Source of the DNA: Candidatus Gastranaerophilales bacterium | Lineage (GTDB): Bacteria; Cyanobacteriota; Vampirovibrionia; Gastranaerophilales; Gastranaerophilaceae | Assembly: GCA_944324345.1 (NCBI GenBank) | Contig: CALUVT010000001.1 | Coordinates: 372,001-436,000, forward strand | DNA length: 64,000 nt | Direction of reading: 5' to 3' | In this document: piece after piece, positions 42,877-53,000 of the stretch | Numbering within the stretch: the stretch's first letter is position 1 | Layout of the letters: the number at the start of each line of letters is the position of its first letter | Program-made: the position numbers and the translations under genes | The notes under the pieces: model-generated | What the model saw: only the letters and a program-made list of their open reading frames with translations | Told to the model about the DNA's origin: nothing | Database searches by the model: none

Positions 42877-44886
42877 ATGAATGAACTACTAAGCAGGCTA
42901 AAAAACAGTATCAACTCACAGATACTGCATAAAGTAAACAGTGAACTATTGGAACAATATAAATTTGTTCCAATTAGTGTTAAAGATAATTTCCTGTTTG
43001 TTGCCATAAATTCCAAGTCTGATAAAGAAGTTATAAATCTTAAATTAAAAGAGTTTTATCCCCAGCAGATTAAATTTATTCAAGTGCCTGACCAAGACCT
43101 GTCTGATTTAATTGACAGCTTGAAAGATGAATTTGCGAAAGAAAAACCTGATGATGGAACTTCAAAACAAGTAAGATTGGGTGAACTTCTTGTTCAGAAA
43201 GGTTATATCAATGACGTTCAGCTTTTACAGGCTCTTGCAGAAAGTAAGCGTCAAAAAATTCCAATTGGTTCAACCTTATTTAAGTTAGGATTCATCACTC
43301 TTGATCAACTAAAAGAAATTCTTCATTTACAAACGGGGTATGATTTAGTTACTCCCGAGCAGCTTGCTTCGCAGGAAAAATTCATCAAAATTTTGCCTGA
43401 AGATTTTATCAAGACAAACAAGATTATTCCTATATCTTCTGATGGCAAAACATTAATATTGGGTGTTGTTACTCCCGTAAAGCCTGATGTCTTAAAAGAA
43501 ATTATTTATTTGACGGGGCAAAACCCAAAACAACTTTTGATGACTCACTATGAGTTTGAGAACTCATTGAATACTTTCTTTAGTGAACAGAAGAAGGAAA
43601 CTGAAAGAGTAATCAAACAAATTGAAAGTGAAGCTGAGGAATTCGAAGTTGAAGAATCTCTTGCTGATATGGTTGACAAGCAGTTGAAAGATTCTACAGG
43701 TTCAGTTGCCAAATTTGTTAACCAAATTATAACAAACGCTATTGACAGCAAAGTTTCAGATATTCACATAGAGCCAAGACTTTCTGGATATATTGTCCGT
43801 TACAGAAAAGATGGTATGCTGCAAAAGGTTTTGGATATCCCGCCAAAAGTAGAAACCTCGGTTATTGCACGTTTTAAGGTTTTGTCAAGAATGAACATTG
43901 CCGAACACAGAAGACCTCAAGACGGTACCTTTTCAATTAAATATAAAAACGGTTCTTATGATTTCCGTATAAATACTTTACCTGTTTCCGGCAAGGAGAA
44001 GGTTTGTATCCGTATATTAGCTCCTGCCGTAAGCTTAAATGCTGATGATAAGGATATTAAGCTTATTGGTGGAACTGATGAGGATATTGCAAAAATTAAA
44101 AACATGGTAAGTTGTCCAAATGGTATTATATTAACGTCAGGGCCTACTGGTTCAGGTAAAACCACAACATTGTACTCTGTTTTAAAAAGTTTAAATGATG
44201 AAGATGTAAATATTACAACTATTGAGGACCCTATAGAAATTAAACTTGAGGGTATTAACCAATCTCAAATAAACCCAAAAGCAGGGATAACTTTTGCATC
44301 CTGTATGCGTGCAATCTTAAGACAAGACCCTGACATCATTCTTGTTGGTGAAATTCGTGACTATGAAACGTTAGAGATTGCTATATCAGCTGCTTTAACA
44401 GGTCACCTTGTATTAAGTACAGTCCACACAAATTCGGCAGCAGCAACTGTTACCCGTTTGATAGAAATGGGAGCTAAAGATTATCTAGTTTCTTCAACTC
44501 TATCCGGCGTTATCGCTCAACGTCTGGTAAGAAGATTATGTGATGATTGTAAGGAACAGTATTTTGCATCCCATGATGAAGCAAGACAAATTATTGCGAA
44601 TGAAGACGAAATTCAGGATTTTATGAAAAAACCTATATACCGTGCGAAAGGCTGTGCAAAATGTGATTTTACAGGGTATAAAGGCCGACTTGGCGTATAC
44701 GAAATTATGTCCATTACCAAAGAAATCAAAAAATTGATAGCAAGAGGAGCTCATGATTTGGAAATAGAAGAATCTGCCGTGAAAAACGGTATGAGAACAC
44801 TTAACCAGTCTTGTATAAATCATATACTTAACGGTCAAACAACGATAAGTGAATTTATAAGAGTTCTTGGGGTTGTCAATGAATAG
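42877..44886 (+). CDS. pilB: assembly ATPase PilB/GspE
   Basis: 669 aa. Two N-terminal GspE-like domains (RLGELLVQKGYINDVQLLQ about 100) precede the ATPase: Walker A GPTGSGKTTTLYS (about 422), the Asp box TIEDPIEI, Walker B DIILVGEIRD (about 485-495) and HTNSAAATVTRL. Cys pairs CDDC (about 554) and CAKC (about 592) form the zinc-binding tetracysteine motif of assembly ATPases. It powers pilin or pseudopilin polymerisation. 18 bases after the secretin. Confidence 0.95.
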   Translation: MNELLSRLKNSINSQILHKVNSELLEQYKFVPISVKDNFLFVAINSKSDKEVINLKLKEFYPQQIKFIQVPDQDLSDLIDSLKDEFAKEKPDDGTSKQVRLGELLVQKGYINDVQLLQALAESKRQKIPIGSTLFKLGFITLDQLKEILHLQTGYDLVTPEQLASQEKFIKILPEDFIKTNKIIPISSDGKTLILGVVTPVKPDVLKEIIYLTGQNPKQLLMTHYEFENSLNTFFSEQKKETERVIKQIESEAEEFEVEESLADMVDKQLKDSTGSVAKFVNQIITNAIDSKVSDIHIEPRLSGYIVRYRKDGMLQKVLDIPPKVETSVIARFKVLSRMNIAEHRRPQDGTFSIKYKNGSYDFRINTLPVSGKEKVCIRILAPAVSLNADDKDIKLIGGTDEDIAKIKNMVSCPNGIILTSGPTGSGKTTTLYSVLKSLNDEDVNITTIEDPIEIKLEGINQSQINPKAGITFASCMRAILRQDPDIILVGEIRDYETLEIAISAALTGHLVLSTVHTNSAAATVTRLIEMGAKDYLVSSTLSGVIAQRLVRRLCDDCKEQYFASHDEARQIIANEDEIQDFMKKPIYRAKGCAKCDFTGYKGRLGVYEIMSITKEIKKLIARGAHDLEIEESAVKNGMRTLNQSCINHILNGQTTISEFIRVLGVVNE

Positions 44887-44894
44887 GAGATAAC

Positions 44895-46118
44895 ATGACA
44901 ATATATAATTATATAGCTTTAAAAAATAATAAAGATATTGTTAAAGGGAAGGTTGATGCCGCAGACCAAAGAGAAGCAAGAGAAGCTATCAGAAAACTCG
45001 GATTTATCCCAACTAAGGTATATGAAGAAAAGGCAAAAGAAGAAGAAAAAGATACAAAAACCAATGTGAAAGGTGGAAAAGTCCACAAACTTGGTCTTCA
45101 AGATCGTATTGACTTTACATCTACTCTTCAAATCCTTGCTCAAGCAGGTATTCCGATTATTGAATCTTTAATGTTTATCGAAAATGATGCCGCAAAATTA
45201 AGGGTTAGAGAGGTTGCAAAAGAATTAAGACGACAAATTATGGCCGGTGCAACTTTTGCAGACACTATTGCCAAATACCCCGAACAATTTGGACAAGTTT
45301 ATATCGGTCTTGTAAAAGCCGGTGAAGATTCAGGTGAATTGGAAAAAACTTTACAGCGTCTTTTAGAATTACAAACAAAAGAGGCTAATATCAGGGGTAA
45401 GGTTATAGGAACTCTTATGTATCCTATGTTTGTTATACTTTTGGCAATAATCATCGTACTTGTAATGTTAATGTTCGTATTCCCCGTATTTAAAGAAATG
45501 TTTGACGGTATGGGAAAAGAATTACCATGGATTACTGCAACTTTGATGAGTGCCGGAGTGTTTTTAAAAACATATTGGTTTTTTGCCCCAATAATTGTCG
45601 GTTCTATTGTCGGTTTTTGTACTTTTATTATGAAGTGGCAGCCTTCTAAAAGGAAAGTTGATGAATATTCTTTAAAAATTCCTCTACTTTCTTCTTTGAT
45701 AGAATATTCAAATTTTGCGAACTTTATTGCCGTAATGCAAGTTGCTTATGATGCAGGTGTTCCTATTATCGAGTGTCTGTATTTGGCTAATATGACGCTT
45801 ACAAATCATACATTGAAAACAAAGATTGAAACCGCTACGTTGAAAGTTCAGCAAGGACAACATTTGTCTATAGCTTTGCGTTCTACAAGAGTTATGCCAA
45901 AGATGATTCTGTTTATGATTGCAACAGGTGAACAATCAGGTAGTTTGGGCGATATGTTATTGCAGGCAACCTCATATATTGACAAGATGCTTGATGGGAT
46001 TATTGATACCATGACAAAAATGATTGAACCTATAATGCTTATTGTTATCGGTAGTATCGTATTAACATTGGCATTAGCATTATACTTACCTTTGTTCAAC
46101 TCTTATATGACAGATTAA
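44895..46118 (+). CDS. pilC: inner membrane platform protein PilC/GspF
   Basis: 407 aa. Two GspF repeats (about 70-195 and 270-395), each a cytoplasmic helical bundle plus membrane helices; LAQAGIPIIESL, VGLVKAGEDSGELEKTL-like segment and FMIATGEQSGSLGDML mark them. Membrane helices are at about 170-200, 220-245 and 375-400. It converts PilB motion into subunit extraction. The ATG is 9 bases after pilB. Confidence 0.95.
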   Translation: MTIYNYIALKNNKDIVKGKVDAADQREAREAIRKLGFIPTKVYEEKAKEEEKDTKTNVKGGKVHKLGLQDRIDFTSTLQILAQAGIPIIESLMFIENDAAKLRVREVAKELRRQIMAGATFADTIAKYPEQFGQVYIGLVKAGEDSGELEKTLQRLLELQTKEANIRGKVIGTLMYPMFVILLAIIIVLVMLMFVFPVFKEMFDGMGKELPWITATLMSAGVFLKTYWFFAPIIVGSIVGFCTFIMKWQPSKRKVDEYSLKIPLLSSLIEYSNFANFIAVMQVAYDAGVPIIECLYLANMTLTNHTLKTKIETATLKVQQGQHLSIALRSTRVMPKMILFMIATGEQSGSLGDMLLQATSYIDKMLDGIIDTMTKMIEPIMLIVIGSIVLTLALALYLPLFNSYMTD

Positions 46119-46135
46119 TTTTTAGGAAAGGTCAA

Positions 46136-46954
46136 ATGAAAAAAACTTATGTTATAACAGGCACAACTTCCGGTATCGGGAAGGTATTGTTAGAAAGCTT
46201 TGCAAAGGACAATATTGTATTTGCTGGTTACAGAAATGAAAAATATGTTAACGATTTACAATCGGTGTCTGAGAATGTAATTCCTTTTTTTATTGATATG
46301 GAGAGGAAGGATTCTATTGCTCAGGCTGCTGCGTTTATAAAATCTAAAACAAATAAAATTGATACAATTATAAACGTTGCAGGATGCGTAATTGCAGGTT
46401 TGGTTGACAGAATTGATGTTGATGATATCAGAAAACAGTTTGAAGTAAATACGTTTTCTCATTTGGATTTTTCACAAAGGCTTTTAACTCTTTTGGATAG
46501 TGGGAAAATAATTAATATAAGTTCAATGGCAAGTTACGGGATTTTCCCTTTCGTAGCTCCTTATTGTGCTTCAAAACGTGCTTTGGATATCCTTTTTAAT
46601 TCGTTATCTGTCGAATCTAATATCAAGGTAATTTCCGTAAAACCGGGGGTTATTGCAACTCCACTTTGGGGTAAGGCTGTAGAATTGAACAAAAAATCTA
46701 TTGAAAAATGTCAGGAGTACCAAAAAGAAATGGAGTATATGGTTAAAAATGCAAAGAAAAATGAAGTAAAAGGATTGGATGTTCATAAGGTTTGCGATTT
46801 GATAGTGAAGATTGATAAGATGTCTGATCCAAAGTCTTCTTACACCGTTGGGAAAGATGCATTTTTTGCCAATTTAGTTTCCAGATTGCCTCAAGATTGG
46901 ATTAACAAATTTATTCGATTTGGGATTAAGGCAAAAGTTGCTTCTGTAAAATAG
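46136..46954 (+). CDS. short-chain dehydrogenase/reductase
   Basis: 272 aa. GTTSGIGK (8-15) binds NAD(P); NVAGCV, ISSMASYG with catalytic Ser, and YCASK (Tyr-x3-Lys) follow, then VKPGVIATPLW. It has a strong ribosome binding site (AGGAAAGG). It lies 17 bases after pilC and may ride on that transcript, but nothing links it functionally. The substrate is unknown. Confidence 0.87.
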   Translation: MKKTYVITGTTSGIGKVLLESFAKDNIVFAGYRNEKYVNDLQSVSENVIPFFIDMERKDSIAQAAAFIKSKTNKIDTIINVAGCVIAGLVDRIDVDDIRKQFEVNTFSHLDFSQRLLTLLDSGKIINISSMASYGIFPFVAPYCASKRALDILFNSLSVESNIKVISVKPGVIATPLWGKAVELNKKSIEKCQEYQKEMEYMVKNAKKNEVKGLDVHKVCDLIVKIDKMSDPKSSYTVGKDAFFANLVSRLPQDWINKFIRFGIKAKVASVK

Positions 46955-47037
46955 TCTTTACCACTCACGCTAAATTATCCTAGATAATAATTACAAAATA
47001 GTATATTCATGTTAAAGTTGTTTCAAAGAGGTATATT

Positions 47038-48348
47038 ATGAAAGTAGCTTTGTTAAATCATGGATGTGCAAAAAATCTTGTAGATAGTGAACTTATGTTA
47101 GGTCTCCTTGCCAAAAGGGGGTATGAGGTCACTTTGGATGAAAATGATGCAGATATTGTAGTTATAAATACTTGTTCATTTATTCATGATGCAGAAAAAG
47201 AGTCTGTACAGGCAATATTACAAATGGCCCAGGATGGGAAAAAAATCGTTGTAACCGGTTGTCTTCCTCAAAAATATAAAGGTGAATTGAAGAAAGCTAT
47301 TCCTGAAATTGCGGGAATGGTTGGTACATCTGATATTAATGAGATAGTTGGAGTTGTTGATCAGGTTGCAAATAACAAAAAATATGTTGCAAAAGTTTCC
47401 GACAAGCCAGAATATATTTATCCTGAAAATATTGAAAGACAGCAGATTACGGTTGGTGCAAGTTCGTATATAAAAATTGCAGACGGCTGTAATTATCATT
47501 GCGGGTATTGTATTATTCCCCAATTAAGAGGCGAATATCATTCAAGAACTATAGAAAATGTTGTTAAGGAAGCTAAGGAGCTTGTTGCAAAAGGTGTGAC
47601 GGAAATCGTTCTTATTGCTCAGGACACTACAAGTTATGGGATTGATTTGTATGGAAAACAAGCTTTGCCAAAATTGCTTGAAGAACTAAACAAGATAGAA
47701 GGTTTAGGGTGGATAAGAATTATGTACGCTTATCCGTCACAAATTACTGATGAGTTAATAGATGCTATTGCAAATTTGGACAAAGTTGTGAAGTATATTG
47801 ACCTGCCTTTACAGCATTGTAATGCAGAAATTTTGCGTGCAATGCGTCGGCCTGTGATGGATTATGAAAAACTGATTACAAAAATAAGGGATAGAATTCC
47901 CGATGTTACAATAAGAACAGCTTTTATAGTCGGTTATCCGGGAGAAACAGATGAACAGTTTGATGAGCTGTATGAATTTGTAAAACGTACAAGATTTGAG
48001 AAAATGGGTGTTTTTGAATACTCCAGAGAAAAAAATACAGTATCATATTCTATGACTGAGCAGGTTCCGGCTAAGATAAAAAAACAGCGTCATAAAAAAT
48101 TGATGACACTGCAGCAGAAAATATCTGATGAGATAAACAGATCATATGTAGGGAAAATTCTTCCCTGTATGGTTGAAGGTTATACTGATGATGGGGTTGT
48201 TTTGTTAAGGTCTCAGCATGATGCACCTGAAATTGATGGAATGGTTTATGCATCTTCAGATGCTCCTGTTGTGCCAGGGGATATTGAATCTGTAATGATT
48301 GAAAGATCAGATGAGTATGATTTGTTCGGCACCATATTGGCACAATAG
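47038..48348 (+). CDS. rimO: ribosomal protein S12 methylthiotransferase RimO
   Basis: A radical-SAM enzyme that adds a methylthio group to an Asp of ribosomal protein S12. 436 aa. The N-terminal UPF0004 domain has NHGCAKNLVDSELM and two more cysteines (NTCSF, VTGCLPQ) for the second cluster. The radical SAM motif is CNYHCGYCIIP (about 151-161). A C-terminal TRAM domain follows (about 370-436). GCAKN-VDSE and the GTSDI segment favour RimO over MiaB. Confidence 0.95.
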   Translation: MKVALLNHGCAKNLVDSELMLGLLAKRGYEVTLDENDADIVVINTCSFIHDAEKESVQAILQMAQDGKKIVVTGCLPQKYKGELKKAIPEIAGMVGTSDINEIVGVVDQVANNKKYVAKVSDKPEYIYPENIERQQITVGASSYIKIADGCNYHCGYCIIPQLRGEYHSRTIENVVKEAKELVAKGVTEIVLIAQDTTSYGIDLYGKQALPKLLEELNKIEGLGWIRIMYAYPSQITDELIDAIANLDKVVKYIDLPLQHCNAEILRAMRRPVMDYEKLITKIRDRIPDVTIRTAFIVGYPGETDEQFDELYEFVKRTRFEKMGVFEYSREKNTVSYSMTEQVPAKIKKQRHKKLMTLQQKISDEINRSYVGKILPCMVEGYTDDGVVLLRSQHDAPEIDGMVYASSDAPVVPGDIESVMIERSDEYDLFGTILAQ

Positions 48349-48365
48349 CAAAGTTATGATATAAT
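48337..48365 (+). promoter_or_regulatory. promoter of the flippase gene
   Basis: TTGGCA (48337-48342, inside the end of rimO), 17 bases, perfect TATAAT (48360-48365), 18 bases before the ATG at 48384. Confidence 0.75.
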
Positions 48366-48383
48366 TGCTTCGGAACGGGTTAA

Positions 48384-49829
48384 ATGGAATTTATAGAAAA
48401 TAAAGAAGTAGAAAAAGAACAGTTAAAAGCTATTTTTCGGGATATGCTGAAGTATTCGCCTTCAAAGATAATAGGCATGATTGGGAATGCAATTATTGTT
48501 CCTGTTTATACAAGTCTTTTATCTCCTGATCAATATGGGCTTTATTCTTTGTCTATCGCACTACTTTCTTTTTTGTGTATTATTTTTTCTGATTGGGTTG
48601 GTCTTTCGGGCTTGAGATTTTTTAAACATCATCAAATGATGCAGGATATGCCTAAATATTTGACTACACTTGTGACAATGCTTATTACAAACATATTTTT
48701 AATGTTTGTACTTGCATTAACTTTCAGGCAAAATTTTTATGATTTTTTCCATATTCCGGTAAAATATTTTTTGGCAATTCTTGTTTTAATAATTCCTGTT
48801 GCTATCAGGGCTTTGCTTTTTCAACTTTTAAGAGCTCAGTTAAAATCAATGTCTTTTACATTTTCGACAATTATAAATCAGTTTTTAACAATTTTGTTGT
48901 CAATATTCTTTGTAAGATTCTTCCATCTTGGAGCTATAGCTTTGCTTTTAGGCATGGGAGTTTCAATATCGTTGATTGATTTGTTACTCATATATCAAAG
49001 TAATATTTTGTCTTGGTTTAAACTGCAAAAGATTGAATGGAATTCTGTTTTTCCTATTGTAAAATATGGAATACCTATTGCCGCAACTTCTTTGAGTGCT
49101 TGGATAATCAATCAAAGTAATAAGTTTATTATGAACAGTATTCATGGCTTTTCACAAGTTGGAATTGTTGGAGTTGCTTATGGCCTGACGCTTCCTTTAT
49201 TAATGACAATTTTCTCTATAATAACTGTTGCTGCAATTCCGAGAATAATTAATATGTATGAAGAAAGAATTGATGTAAGACCGATAATATCAAGATTTAC
49301 CGGCTATTTTATTCTTATTGCATTGCCTATAATAACTGTAATTTCTTTGTATGCAACAGATTATGTAAGTATGTTATCATCGAATGATAAGTTTCTGGAT
49401 GCGTTTAAATTGATTCCTTATTTTGCTTTCGGAACATTTTTTATGGCAATAACTGATTACACAACTTTGCAGTATCATTTGGCAAATAAGACATATATTG
49501 ATTTTATTATAAAATTAACTTCAGGGATTGTAGGTGTTGTTTTAAATATTTTATTGATTCCAAAATATGGGTTAGTAGGTGTCGGTATTGCAACATTAGG
49601 TGCAAATTTCTTATATTTCTTGTTAAGTGTAATTATTGTTTTACCGGGTTTAAAACTTATTTATCCATCTTCTGTTATAAGAAGAATGGTTATTTCTGCA
49701 ATACCTTTTGTCATTGTTTATTGCATTTTTAATAAATATTTCCATATTTCTGCTTTAGCAGAGATGATTCTTTTAATGTGTATATTTTACTTTAGTTACT
49801 GGTTACTTTCACGAAAACAAGTCAGCTAG
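48384..49829 (+). CDS. polysaccharide flippase (Wzx/MOP superfamily)
   Basis: 481 aa with about 12-14 hydrophobic helices. The N-terminal pattern KYSPSKIIGMIGNAIIVPVY and the central GIPIAATSLSAWIINQSN match oligosaccharide flippases. These move lipid-linked glycan units across the inner membrane for LPS O-antigen, capsule or exopolysaccharide. No glycan cluster adjoins it; the GT9 gene is 15 kb away. The exact substrate is unknown. Confidence 0.88.
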   Translation: MEFIENKEVEKEQLKAIFRDMLKYSPSKIIGMIGNAIIVPVYTSLLSPDQYGLYSLSIALLSFLCIIFSDWVGLSGLRFFKHHQMMQDMPKYLTTLVTMLITNIFLMFVLALTFRQNFYDFFHIPVKYFLAILVLIIPVAIRALLFQLLRAQLKSMSFTFSTIINQFLTILLSIFFVRFFHLGAIALLLGMGVSISLIDLLLIYQSNILSWFKLQKIEWNSVFPIVKYGIPIAATSLSAWIINQSNKFIMNSIHGFSQVGIVGVAYGLTLPLLMTIFSIITVAAIPRIINMYEERIDVRPIISRFTGYFILIALPIITVISLYATDYVSMLSSNDKFLDAFKLIPYFAFGTFFMAITDYTTLQYHLANKTYIDFIIKLTSGIVGVVLNILLIPKYGLVGVGIATLGANFLYFLLSVIIVLPGLKLIYPSSVIRRMVISAIPFVIVYCIFNKYFHISALAEMILLMCIFYFSYWLLSRKQVS

Positions 49830-50021
49830 AATTTGTATTTACAATTATTAACAATCTAGCAAGAAAATTTATTTACGTATTTTTCCTACTTGATAGCATG
49901 TGTGCAAATATATTAAGTATTTGTAATAAAAAATGGAAAAAGAACTTTTCTCTTGATAAAATTATAAAACTAAAGATTGAATTTATTTTAAATTAGGGAA
50001 CAACTCGAAAGGAATATAGAC

Positions 50022-53000
50022 ATGATTCAGGTTAAATCCGCTAAAAGAAAGGCAGTTGCATCAGCATTAACATTTTGTTTCTTTTTGCAGCAATCATTTT
50101 GTTTGCAGGTAGCTGCTACCCAAATTACAGGTGTAACCGGAAATGATGGAATTTTTAATATTGACCCGACAGCAGTTAATGGTGATGTGGGATTCAGAAA
50201 ATACAATAATTTTAACCTTAGTGAAGGCGATATTGCCAATTTGATATTCAACATGGAAGGTAAGGATGTATCAACTTTTGTTAATATGGTTGATAATACG
50301 ATAAATATCAATGGTATTGTAAATTCTGTAAATAAAGACGGAGCATTTAATGACGGGCGAGTTATGTTTGTATCTCCTAACGGCATGGTTGTTGGTGCCT
50401 CAGGAGTTTTGAATGTTGGTTCCTTATCTGTTTTGACACCTGATCAAGGAACTTATGACAAATTTAAGGGAAGTGTTAATAACCCGACTTTAGCAGAAGA
50501 TTATGAAAATATATTGAGTGCTCCGGGAACAGGTACTGTAAAAATTGATGGTAAAGTTCTTGCTCGTGACTTTGTCAATATAAATGCTGCTAATATTGAT
50601 ATAGCAAATAATGCTCAGATTTTGGCCGGTGTTAATGACGCAACGAAAATACTTTCAAATAAACAAGCAGAGAATCTGTTTAATCAGCTGGTAAACAGTG
50701 ATGTTGTCTCGGGCAGCTCTTTTGCAAATGATAGCGGGAATATTGTTATTACTTCTTACGGGCAAAACGGTGGGACAAGCATCGGGGGAACTGTAAAAAA
50801 TATTGCTAAAAATGGTGATATTGAAATTACAAATAGCGGTTCTAACGGAGTAAATATCACCGGAATTGTTTCTAATGCCGGCGGAAGTACGACAATTAAT
50901 AATACAAATGGTGCTGTAAATATTTCAGGTTCTGTTATAAATCGCGGAAATGATGAGCTTGAAGGATTGTTTATTAACAACCGAGGCTCAGGAGTAACGA
51001 TTGATTCAATAGGTATTATAGACAACAACAATAGGTTGGAGATAACTAACAGCGGTAAAGACGGTATAACAATTGCAGGAAACGTAACAAACAAGGGTAA
51101 TGTGAATATCAAAAATACCGCAGGAGGAATTGTTATTTCCGGCAATTTGGACAATACTGAATATGATTCTAACGGCTTGTTAGCTATAACAAATACTGGT
51201 GATAACGGAATACTTATATCAGGAACAGTTTCTAATAAGGCAAACGGTCTCACACAAGAAACATCTATTGTTAACAATAATAGTAATTCCGGTATAGAAA
51301 TTACAAATACTGGTAAAATTACTACAAACGACCGTCTTTATATAAATAATTCAGGCGAGAAGGGTATAAAAATTGATGGCAATATCCATAATGTAAATCG
51401 TTATGCAGGTGGTGAATATACGCCGAATATAGTTATTTCAAATACTGACGGCGGTGTGAATATAAAAGGTTCGGTATATTCAGAAAAAGCCGGTTTATAT
51501 ATTAATAACTCAGGTTCTAAAGGTGTAGATATAGAAAGTACAGGCAGAGTTAGTGCTGATAGAAATGTTAATATCAACAATGAAAGTACTTCCGGCATAA
51601 ATGTTAAAGGGATTGTAAATGCCAATGACATTAATATATATAACGAAAATTCAGATGTTGTAATAGGCTACAATTCCGGAAAAGACTATTTGAATTCAAA
51701 AAATAATGTAAATATTGAAATTTTAAACGGTGACCTTTTAAATTATGGTACAACTGCAAATTTAATAAAAGCAGGTAACAATTTAAATATAAATGTTGAA
51801 AATGGTTCTGTTGGAAAAGAAGTTGGCCCTTGTGACGGTGGAGTATGCACGGGTATAGGAACAGATTCTCGTGATTTGACAAAATCTGTCAATATTTCAG
51901 TAGATGGTAAGGTTAATGTTGTTAGCACAAGAGGCTCAAATGATTCTTTGGTTAACCTTGCAAGCATAGATAAAAACATGAATGTTGACAGAATAAAAGC
52001 AGATGGCAGAGTTATTTTGCTTGCAGATAGCTCCGTTAAAGGTTCAAAGGCCTACGATATAATCAATGCTTCATCAGATGCAACAAAACCAAATGTAGAA
52101 GGTGCTGGAATTTCAATCATTGCAAGCGGTGATATTGGTAAGGCTGATAATGCTTTAACCTTTAGGCAAACTCAAGGAAAATTTGGCAATATAGATTCAA
52201 ATTTGAATTATTCTTCTGATGCAAAATATGGTGTTGATATGCTTGCAATTAATAATATCAATGTTAAAGGTTTGGATTCTGAAGATGGCCAAAAACTTGA
52301 TACAAATGTATGCGGCTTAATATCAAGAAATGGCAGCATAAATGCTGAATTTTCGGGTAACACATATGTAAGAGAAACAACCGCTGCAAATGAAATTAAT
52401 TTGACAACTCGTGGTAAGAATATTTATATTGAAAATCTTGGAGAAGTTCCAACATATTCTCAAGATTATTATGGACCAAATAAAAATATTCACCCGAAAA
52501 AAGTTAAAATTACATCCCTAGATCTTGGAACAGATTGGGATAATCGTGCAGATTCAACAATAATCGTTAAAAATGGTACGATAGATGGTCTTGGAGAAGG
52601 AAGACCATCCTCAGAGCAAGATTTGACGCTTGTCGCCGATAATGCATACGCAGGTGGTTATTACTTCAACATGGGTAATAACAGAGGTGAAATTCCAAAT
52701 GAAAACCCTTCAAATTCAACAGGACATAAATTTAATCCTTCAACTGTTGTTAAAGATGACAGAACCGGCGAAATTACTACATCAGAAGGGGAAACAGTTT
52801 CAATAAGAACAAAAGCCGTTCGTCCTGATGATGTAACCGCTATTGGTAGAAATGAAGAGGAACGTAATTACTATTATGGTGGCAGTTCTCAAGGTGGTGA
52901 CGAAGGGTATGACGGTGTTAATGGTTCTAATGACAGTGACAAACAAGGTACAGAAGAAGATGATGATAACTTGGTAGTTCCGAAAGATGATGAACCTGAT

